DNA of 64,000 nt from Chitinophaga solisilvae (GTDB lineage: Bacteria; Bacteroidota; Bacteroidia; Chitinophagales; Chitinophagaceae): the NCBI RefSeq assembly GCF_009928525.1, contig NZ_JAABOK010000008.1, positions 353,847 through 417,846 of the forward strand, read 5' to 3'. The notes under the pieces are model-generated. The model searched no databases and was not told the DNA's origin. It saw nothing but the letters and a program-made list of their open reading frames with translations. This document shows positions 40,591 through 47,551 of the stretch, in pieces (positions within the stretch are counted from its first letter, which is position 1; the number at the start of each line of letters is the position of its first letter). Made by a program: the position numbers and the translations under genes.

Positions 40591-43116
40591 ATGAAAACAC
40601 GGTTAATCCGTTTAGTAATGCTGGCGCTTCTGCTGCTGGCGGGTATAAACATGTACGGGCAGCAAAAGCCCTTATCACTTGGCACCACGCAGCAGCTGTT
40701 ACAGAGCTTACAGCAACCTGTATCCAAAATGGTAAGGCAGCAGCCTGTTACAGGCGTACCGTTAAAAGTATCTGCTGCAGAAACATTTCTGGGAAGAGTA
40801 AATTTCCGGAAAGCGGAAAATGGCGGTGAGCGTATCATCGGCGAAATAGCCGGCACGCCGCGCTCTTCTTTCTTCATCAATGTTTCCGGCAAAACGCTGA
40901 CAGGTAATATCATCCTGTATAATACCAAAAAAGCCTATCAGTACTATTCTGATGATAACGGTAATGCCTATGTGAAGGAAACCGATATCAATAAGATTGT
41001 CTGCATAGACTACACCACCGGCCCGGAGGGAGCATCCGCCCCGGTCAGCGCCCGCGCGCAGACTCCGCTGGCCATTGACCCCAACCTGCTGAAACTGGAA
41101 AGCTATCCCGGCGCCAAAGGATGTATTCTGCTGGACTTTGACGGACAATACGTTTCCGGCACCCAGTGGAACAATGGTAATCCTATCAATGCGCAGCCGT
41201 CCACACTGACCGATGCACAGATACAGGAAGTATGGGAGCTGATCAGCGAAGACTATCAGCCGTTTCACGTAAATATTACCACCAACGAAACTGTTTTTAA
41301 TACCTACGCCAAAAACAGGCGTATGCGCGTGATATTTACGCCTACCAATACCGCTGCGCCAGGCGCGGGCGGCGTAGCCTACCTCGGATCTTTCAGCTGG
41401 AATGATGATACCCCCTGCTGGGTTTTCAACAACGGCGTGAAAGGAGCCGGTGAAGCAGGTACCCACGAAGCAGGCCATACCGTTGGGCTGAACCATGATG
41501 GCAGAACCAGTCCGTCTGAAGCCTACTTTGCCGGACATGGCAGCTGGGCTCCCATTATGGGCGTAGCGTATACCAAACCCATCGGACATTGGAGCAAGGG
41601 CGAATATGCCAATGCCAATAATACTGAAAATGACCTGGCCATCATTAGCAGCGCCACCTATGGCTTCGGCTACCGTACAGACGATTACGGCAACACCACG
41701 GCTACAGCCAGCCCGCTGGCATTTGACGCTGCCGGCAACGTAAAAACCTCCGGCCTGATAGAACGTACGGCTGATATAGACGTATTTTCCTTCACCACCT
41801 CCGGCGGAAATATTTCACTTAACTTCAACCCTGCTGCCAGACATCCGGACCTGGACATCCTGGCAACGCTTTACAACAGCACCGGCGGCGTGGTAACAAC
41901 CGCCAACCCCGCAGGGCTGCCGGCCAGCATCAGCACCAACCTGGCTGCAGGCAGTTACTTTGTATCCGTTACCGGTACCGGCGCAGGCAATCCTTCCACA
42001 GACGGATACAGCAACTATGGCTCCCTGGGCGTATATACCATCTCCGGCACCATACCGAGAGGTTCAGTGAATCAGCCGCCATCTGTCAGCATTACCGCTC
42101 CCGCTTCCGGCACTTCCTATACAGCGCCCGCCACTGTTAACATCCAGGCTACCGCCAGCGATGCAGACGGCACCGTGTCCCGCGTTGAATTCTTCAATGG
42201 CAGCACCAGTCTGGCTGTCATCAATGCAGCGCCGTATACCTACACCTGGAACAACGTAGGCACCGGCAGCTACACCATTACAGCAGTAGCCACCGATGAT
42301 AAAGGCGCCAGCACCACTTCTTCCCCGGTAAGCATCAGCGTTAACACCACCGGCAATCAGCCGCCGTCAGTAAGTATTACCTCCCCGGCTAACAATGCTT
42401 CCTTCACCGCGCCTGCCAGCGTTGCCATTCAGGCTACCGCAACAGACAGCGACGGCAGCATCGCCAGCGTGGAATTCTTCAATGGCGGCAGCAGCCTGGC
42501 TGTAGTAAACACACCTCCTTTCTCCTACACCTGGTCTAACGTTACCGCCGGCGATTACGTGATTACCGCCAAAGCCACCGATAACCTGGGCGCTACCGCC
42601 ACCTCCGCAGCTGTCAATATCAAAGTGACTTCCGGCGGCGGCAACTGTGCAGGCGTACCGGCTTATCAGCCTTATCCGAAGATCTATTCAAAAGGAGAAC
42701 GCGCCGTTTACAACAATAACCTGTACGAATGCCAGTCAGACGGTATCTATAACATTACCCCCGGCAGCGCATGGTGGTGGTGGACGCTGATAGGCCCATG
42801 CTCCGGCAGCAGCGCAGCACAAACCATCAGCAGAGATGCTGACGCGCACCAGGAAAAAATCTCCGTATATCCGAACCCGGTAACCGGAGACGCAGTACAG
42901 GTACAGATTTCCGGCAAACCCGGCGACAACGTACTCATTGAAATCTGGAGCCTGAACGGCAGCCAGCCGCTCTCCCGCCAGACACAGGTACTGGGCGCCA
43001 AAGGCAGCCAGGGCGTAAAACTGGATGTCAGCAAAGTACCCGCCGGCAGCTGGATTATCAGAACCAGCAATCAGCAGAGCGGGAAGAAGGGAAGTTTGAA
43101 GATCATTAAGTTGTAA
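40591..43116 (+). CDS. Secreted metzincin-type metalloprotease with PPC, Ig-like, chitin-binding and T9SS domains
   Basis: 841 residues starting MKTRLIRLVMLALLLLAGIN. After the signal peptide and a propeptide comes a zinc protease domain with HEAGHTVGLNHD (His292, Glu293, His296, His302) and a possible Met-turn in SWAPIMGVA. Next are a pre-peptidase C-terminal (PPC) domain (DIDVFSFTTSGGNISLNFNP), two tandem Ig-like repeats of about 95 residues each starting NQPPSVSIT, a CBM5/12-type chitin-binding module (AYQPYPKIYSKGERAVYNNN ... WWWWTLIGPC) and a type IX secretion sorting domain (ISVYPNPVTGDAV to the end). It is exported by T9SS and probably degrades protein attached to chitin or insoluble material. 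A fold-back repeat begins one base after the stop. Confidence 0.9.
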   Translation: MKTRLIRLVMLALLLLAGINMYGQQKPLSLGTTQQLLQSLQQPVSKMVRQQPVTGVPLKVSAAETFLGRVNFRKAENGGERIIGEIAGTPRSSFFINVSGKTLTGNIILYNTKKAYQYYSDDNGNAYVKETDINKIVCIDYTTGPEGASAPVSARAQTPLAIDPNLLKLESYPGAKGCILLDFDGQYVSGTQWNNGNPINAQPSTLTDAQIQEVWELISEDYQPFHVNITTNETVFNTYAKNRRMRVIFTPTNTAAPGAGGVAYLGSFSWNDDTPCWVFNNGVKGAGEAGTHEAGHTVGLNHDGRTSPSEAYFAGHGSWAPIMGVAYTKPIGHWSKGEYANANNTENDLAIISSATYGFGYRTDDYGNTTATASPLAFDAAGNVKTSGLIERTADIDVFSFTTSGGNISLNFNPAARHPDLDILATLYNSTGGVVTTANPAGLPASISTNLAAGSYFVSVTGTGAGNPSTDGYSNYGSLGVYTISGTIPRGSVNQPPSVSITAPASGTSYTAPATVNIQATASDADGTVSRVEFFNGSTSLAVINAAPYTYTWNNVGTGSYTITAVATDDKGASTTSSPVSISVNTTGNQPPSVSITSPANNASFTAPASVAIQATATDSDGSIASVEFFNGGSSLAVVNTPPFSYTWSNVTAGDYVITAKATDNLGATATSAAVNIKVTSGGGNCAGVPAYQPYPKIYSKGERAVYNNNLYECQSDGIYNITPGSAWWWWTLIGPCSGSSAAQTISRDADAHQEKISVYPNPVTGDAVQVQISGKPGDNVLIEIWSLNGSQPLSRQTQVLGAKGSQGVKLDVSKVPAGSWIIRTSNQQSGKKGSLKIIKL

Positions 43117-43117
43117 G

Positions 43118-43262
43118 AATTGCGAATTACGAATTGCGAATTACGAATGTAGAAGCGAAGAACTAAACGTAGATTAAAAGGGACCTTTAATGGTTATCCT
43201 CTTTAATCTACGTTTAGTTCTTCGCTTCTACATTCGCAATTCGTAATTCGTAATTCGTAATT
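43118..43262. repeat. Fold-back element, family A, copy 4
   Basis: The outer heptads run AATTGCG, AATTACG, AATTGCG, AATTACG, AATG; the inner arm is GTAGAAGCGAAGAACTAAAC with GTAGATTAAA. The right arm is the complement up to 43262. The inner arm differs from copies 1-3 but matches copy 5 at 46611, although the outer arm is the same. It begins one base after the protease stop codon. Confidence 0.9.
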
Positions 43263-43390
43263 ATCTACCTTCCGCTTCTAAACAAAACCCCACCTTTCCT
43301 CAACTTTTTTTGTATACCCTCCGCAATTCATATAGGTTTCAGGCAAGATCGGATAACCCGGTTCTACATCTTCACAAAAACCCTTTTTAC

Positions 43391-43858
43391 ATGAAAAAGA
43401 AAATCTTCCCCCTGAAAAACCTTTGCATGGGCATGGCTGTAGTAGCTGTTACCGCAGTAAGTTTTACCGGATTTGCCGGAAATGATAACGGCTTGCGGAA
43501 AAGTGAGCGCCGTGTGTCTGCCGGAAAGCCACCGTTGAATAACACCTATCACCTGCTCAGATGGAAGCCATCTAATCCTCCGTTTATGATTGTAACAGAA
43601 CACAACTGGTTAACCGATCAGATACCTGTTTCCTATGCCAACTATACGCTGACAGCCCTCACCAATCCGGCTACCTACCGCGGATGGCTGGTTTTTACCT
43701 CTGATGCCTGCAGAACGGAATTCCTGAATAAGCGCGTACATCCTACCGGCACTGCTGTTTATACCTACAGCAGGTATTATGAAATAGACTGGTCACATAA
43801 CACCGTTACCACCACCTCACCGGCATTGGCGATTGCCTGTTTCATACTTGAAGAATAG
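43391..43858 (+). CDS. Secreted protein of unknown function
   Basis: 155 residues starting MKKKIFPLKNLCMGMAVVAV, with a signal peptide ending near SFTGFAGN. The mature protein is small and basic at its start (LRKSERRVSAGKPP), then has strands such as YHLLRWKPSNPPFMIVTEHN and YTYSRYYEIDWSHNTVTTTS, with a single pair of Cys (DACRTEF, IACFILEE) that could form a disulfide. No family recognised. An upstream in-frame ATG at 43310 is not used, since the signal peptide begins at 43391. Confidence 0.68.
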   Translation: MKKKIFPLKNLCMGMAVVAVTAVSFTGFAGNDNGLRKSERRVSAGKPPLNNTYHLLRWKPSNPPFMIVTEHNWLTDQIPVSYANYTLTALTNPATYRGWLVFTSDACRTEFLNKRVHPTGTAVYTYSRYYEIDWSHNTVTTTSPALAIACFILEE

Positions 43859-43869
43859 CATGTTTCCTC

Positions 43870-43906
43870 TTTTACAGCTATGCGGGTAAACCGGATAGCT
43901 GTAAAA
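43870..43906. terminator. Hairpin behind small secreted protein gene
   Basis: TTTTACAGCTAT (43870-43881) pairs with ATAGCTGTAAAA (43895-43906) in a 12-bp stem; the loop can pair further. It lies 12 bases after the stop codon. No long T run. Confidence 0.6.
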
Positions 43907-43985
43907 TATATGCTGAAAAAAAGTGTCCCCTCCCCCTTTCGCTATCAATGATCCCGATAACAGCATGCTGAGCGATAGATTTTAC

Positions 43986-44019
43986 AAATGCAACTACGTT
44001 GCATTTATTATTATCTTTG
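43986..44019 (+). promoter_or_regulatory. Palindromic operator and -7 box of the lyase gene
   Basis: AAATGCAAC-TAC-GTTGCATTT (43986-44006) is a perfect 9-bp inverted repeat. The exact -7 box TATCTTTG follows at 44012-44019, 18 bases before the ATG at 44037. A repressor at this site would block the promoter. The regulator gene is not in sight; the half-site GCAAC is shared with the ArsR operators at 15581, but the spacing differs. Confidence 0.65.
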
Positions 44020-44036
44020 TTGTATAATAGCAGACT

Positions 44037-45636
44037 ATGAGATCAATCGGAAACTATGTGGGTCTGGTGGCATTGGCCGCTGCAATGACCATCACCGGAG
44101 AGGTGAAAGCGCAATTCATCAGCGCAGGTAATGAGAATACGGGCACGCTGAAAACAGCGGACAGCAGCCGGCTGCAGGATGCCAGCCGTATGGGCCGCAC
44201 CTCCGGCGCCAAGGCAGCCGCCTTCCAGGAGCTGTATGATTATGAAACCAGCCATAAAAATCTTACTGATGAAATATTCCCCTATCAGCGCCTGTTACAT
44301 AAAGCATATTGTGCTGATGCTCGCAGAACAGCACATCATCACGCAGCAGGAAGCGAAAGCTATTTTCGGCGGGCTGGCAATAGCCGACCGGCAGGCGGCA
44401 GCAGATCCCTCCCTGCGCCTGTATCTCCCTTATGAGGCAGCTGTTATTAAAGCTGCCGGCAGCGTAGGCGGGAAAATGCATACCGGCAGAAGCCGCAACG
44501 ATATGGACAATACCACACACCGCATGTACCTCCGCGATCAGCTGCTACAGATCATCAGGGCGGTTACCGGCCTGCGTGCAGCCCTGATGGAAAAAGCCGG
44601 CGAACACCTGGAAACCGTCATGGTAGTATATACACACCGGAAAGAAGCACAGCCCGTTACGCTGGCGCACTACCTGACAGGCATAGACGAAAGTTTGTCC
44701 AAATGCCTGGACCGCTACATCGAATTATACGCACGCATAGACCAATGTCCGCTCGGATCAGGCGCCAGCGGTGGCACCGCATGGCCACTGAACCGTGAGC
44801 GGCTGGCTACCCTGCTGGGATTCAGCGGCCTCGTCACCAATACCATCGAAGGCGTGGCTGGCTGGGATCATATCGCTGAATTTGCGGCAGACAACAGTAT
44901 CTATATGAGTGACCTGAGCAGGCTGGCATCCGAAGTACAGCTGTGGAGTACCGACGAATACAATGTGGCGGAGCTGGATAACTCCTTTGCCGGCATCAGC
45001 AGCATGATGCCACAGAAAAAAAATCCGGATGCCCTTGAAAGAACAAGAAAAGCGGCGGCACTGGTCACCGGCCAGCTCTCCGCCATCCTCACCTCCCTCA
45101 ACGGCATCGAATACCAGCACAGCGGCGTCAGACTAATGATGGAACCCAAAAGCCTGGATGCTGTACTGGCAGCCACCCATACTATGACCGGCGTGATTAA
45201 AACCCTGCAGATCCGTAAAGCAGTCATGTTAAAGTATGCAAAGGAAAACTATTCCACCATGACCGACCTCGCCGATCTGCTGGTGCAATATGGTAAACTG
45301 GACTTCCGGGAGGCACATGAAATTATCGCGGCTGTTATCAACCAGGCACTGGCAGATCAGCTCACCGCCGACCGCATTACACCCGCCATGATTAATGCCG
45401 CCACAGAAAAGAAGCTGGGCCGGCAGCTCATCATCCCTGCCTCCGCACTGGCAGCAGCACTGGACCCACAGCAAAGCATCCGGCGCAAAACCGGCACCGG
45501 CATGCCCGCACCATCCGCCGTACAACAAATGCTCCGCAACGGACAAGCCACCCTCGCCACCCAGCTTAAATGGCTCACCACTCACGAAGCCACGCTGTCA
45601 GGAGCTGCCGCCCGACTGGCCCCCCTTACTATTTAA
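44037..45636 (+). pseudogene. Argininosuccinate lyase family protein with signal peptide, broken by a one-base frameshift
   Basis: The frame starting at 44037 encodes a signal-peptide-like start (MRSIGNYVGLVALAAAMTIT...KAQF) and a lyase N-terminus up to FPYQRLLHKAY. The rest continues in the next frame from VLMLAEQHIITQQEAKAIFG to the stop at 45636. Dropping one T at 44309-44310 (TATTGTG) joins them exactly. The remainder has the fumarase/ASL signatures TGRSRND, YTHRKEAQPVTLAHYL, and SSMMPQKKNPDALE as the signature loop. An exported lyase of this family is unusual. No slippery site is visible, so this is a pseudogene or a sequencing error. An operator and promoter precede it; the stop codon lies inside a fold-back repeat. 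Confidence 0.82.
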
Positions 45637-45756
45637 TTATTTTTTTATTTTATTATTTGAGATTTAAAATGCAGCGGAGACCTGAGCGATTATTATTTGC
45701 GTTCAGATCTCCGCTGCATTTTAAATCTCAAATAATAAAATAAAAAAATAATTAAA
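45631..45756. repeat. Fold-back element, family B, copy 3
   Basis: The left arm runs ATTTAATTATTTTTTTATTT, TATTATTTGAGATTTAAAAT, GCAGCGGAGA; the right arm is the complement, about 50 perfect pairs, with a centre near GATTATTATTTG. The left arm includes the lyase stop codon. It shares the ATTTGAGATTTAAAATGCAGC module with the copy at 17114. Confidence 0.92.
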
Positions 45757-45792
45757 TGTAATTTCAGTATTTCACCGGTAAATTAAAATACG

Positions 45793-46602
45793 ATGGAAAA
45801 AGAAGTTTATAAAATTTCCGGCAACGATGCAGCCAACTATGAAGAACACCTGGGACCGCTCATATTTGAACCTTCTGCCAGGGCACTGCTGCCGCATATT
45901 GCAGGGCTTCCGGCCTCCGCTGTGCTGGAACTTGCCTGCGGCTCCGGCAGACTTACCAGACACCTGCGTGAAGCATTCCCTCCGCCGGCCACGCTGACCG
46001 CTACCGATATTAATCCGGATATGCTGGAGCTGGCACAACAGCTGCCGGACAATGACGCCATCATATTTCAGCTGGCCGACGCACAGCAATTACCCTTCAG
46101 CGACGCCTCTTTCGACCTGGTGGTAAACCAGTTCGGACTCATGTTCCTGCCGGATAAGCAAGGCGGAGTAAACGAGGCTTTCCGTGTGTTAAAACCAGGC
46201 GGACATTTTGCATTCACCACCTGGGATCAGACCGCAGCAATGCCCCTGTTTAAACTGCTGATCGATGAAATAATCATCCCAGTATTCTCCGGAGAAGATA
46301 CCAGCCGCTTTCATACCCCTTTTGCCCTGCACGAACCCGGACAACTCGGCCATTATCTGCAGCAGGCCGGGTTTACCACCACCCACATCATACCCCTGAA
46401 ATATAAAGGACAAGCCACCTCACCACAGCAACTCGTGACCAGCTATTTCCTGCAACATCCGCTGGGCAGACAGGTAAAAGAAAAAGCCCCCGCTTCTTTT
46501 GACACCATTGCCCGGCAACTGGAACAAAGACTTATTCAGCAATTCGGCCCAGGCGCATTTGAATTTGAGTTGAGTGCATGGGCAGGGATTGGACAGAAAT
46601 AA
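45793..46602 (+). CDS. Class I SAM-dependent methyltransferase (UbiE/type 11)
   Basis: A 269-residue protein with the AdoMet loop VLELACGSGRLTRHL, the acidic residue in TATDINPDML, the LADAQQLPFSDASFDLVVNQ motif and FRVLKPGGHFAFTTW, all typical of methyltransferase family 11. The methyl acceptor is unknown. It lies between two fold-back repeats with no operon partner. Confidence 0.88.
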   Translation: MEKEVYKISGNDAANYEEHLGPLIFEPSARALLPHIAGLPASAVLELACGSGRLTRHLREAFPPPATLTATDINPDMLELAQQLPDNDAIIFQLADAQQLPFSDASFDLVVNQFGLMFLPDKQGGVNEAFRVLKPGGHFAFTTWDQTAAMPLFKLLIDEIIIPVFSGEDTSRFHTPFALHEPGQLGHYLQQAGFTTTHIIPLKYKGQATSPQQLVTSYFLQHPLGRQVKEKAPASFDTIARQLEQRLIQQFGPGAFEFELSAWAGIGQK

Positions 46603-46610
46603 ATTATATT

Positions 46611-46763
46611 TTAAATTACGAATTACGAATTGCGAATTACGAATGTAGAAGCGAAGAACTAAACGAAGCGGAAAGGTGATAACGATTAAACATTCTCTTT
46701 TAATCTTCGTTTAGTTCTTCGCTTCTACATTCGTAATTCGTAATTCGTAATTCGTAATTAAAT
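46611..46763. repeat. Fold-back element, family A, copy 5
   Basis: The outer part is TTAAATTACGAATTACG with further heptads; the inner part is GTAGAAGCGAAGAACTAAAC, then GAAG. The right arm returns the complement up to GTAATTAAAT at 46763. It begins eight bases after the methyltransferase stop and ends eight bases before the next ATG, so it fills the whole gap. Confidence 0.9.
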
Positions 46764-46771
46764 CCCATTTC

Positions 46772-47494
46772 ATGAATGTTCTTGTAGCAGGAGCATCCGG
46801 CGCAACCGGCAGGCTGCTCGTAACACAGTTGCTCAATGCCGGTCATCAGGTGAAAATAATTGTCAGGATGACAAGTAATATCCCTGGTGAATGGCAGCAG
46901 CATTCACAGGTGAATATTATCCGTACTGCTGATATTACAGCCATACCGGTGCAGGAGATGGCGGAATATCTCCGCGGATGCCAGGCGGTGGCGTTGTGTC
47001 TTGGGCATACAATGAGCTTTAAAGGTATTTACGGAAAACCTACCAGGCTGGTGACGCATGTAGTACAGCTACTTTGCGCGGCCATTACGCAAAATGCTCC
47101 GGAGAAGCCGGTCAGGGTTGTGCTTATGAACACTGCAGGTAACAGTAACAGGGATCTGAACGAACCGGTTTCATTCACACATAAACTGGTGATCGGGCTG
47201 TTACGCTTACTGCTGCCGCCACATGCGGATAACGAGCAGGCTGCAGATTACCTGAGAGTGAAAACAGGGAAGCAGCATCCGTTTATTGAGTGGGTGGCAT
47301 TGCGCCCGGATACCTTAATTAACCAGGAAGCGGTTACCCCCTTTTCATTACATGCCTCTCCTGTCAGGAGTGCCTTGTTTAATGCAGGGCAGACCAGCCG
47401 CATAAACGTAGCGCATTGTATGTGCAGGCTGATAACAGATGATACCCTCTGGCATCAATGGAAAGGACAGATGCCGGTCATCTACAATTCCTGA
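46772..47494 (+). CDS. NAD(P)-binding protein (atypical SDR/NmrA-like)
   Basis: A 240-residue protein with the Rossmann loop VLVAGASGATGRLLVTQLLN, followed by QVKIIVRMTSNIP (basic residue fitting NADP) and GCQAVALCLGH. The C-terminal half (VRVVLMNTAGNSNRDL, WVALRPDTLIN) is typical of extended atypical SDRs such as NmrA or SDR_a5 proteins, which may be reductases or redox sensors. The catalytic Tyr-x-x-x-Lys is not evident. A bidirectional terminator follows. Confidence 0.85.
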   Translation: MNVLVAGASGATGRLLVTQLLNAGHQVKIIVRMTSNIPGEWQQHSQVNIIRTADITAIPVQEMAEYLRGCQAVALCLGHTMSFKGIYGKPTRLVTHVVQLLCAAITQNAPEKPVRVVLMNTAGNSNRDLNEPVSFTHKLVIGLLRLLLPPHADNEQAADYLRVKTGKQHPFIEWVALRPDTLINQEAVTPFSLHASPVRSALFNAGQTSRINVAHCMCRLITDDTLWHQWKGQMPVIYNS

Positions 47495-47500
47495 CAACAA

Positions 47501-47525
47501 AAAACCTGCGGCCAGCGCAGGTTTT
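47501..47525. terminator. Bidirectional terminator
   Basis: AAAACCTGCG (47501-47510) and CGCAGGTTTT (47516-47525) form a 10-bp perfect stem with a 5-base loop and A/T runs on both sides. It ends the NAD(P)-binding gene on the plus strand and the biosynthetic operon on the minus strand. Confidence 0.88.
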
Positions 47526-47551
47526 AATAGTTCATACGTATCTCACAGCGG

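Noticed and set aside
44290..44320. Programmed frameshift in the lyase gene
   Set aside because: No slippery heptamer, stop-codon context or downstream structure was found; a single extra T explains the break better.
4388..46763. CRISPR array suggested by repeated AATTACG motifs
   Set aside because: The repeats are inverted pairs in separate intergenic gaps, without regular spacers and without cas genes.
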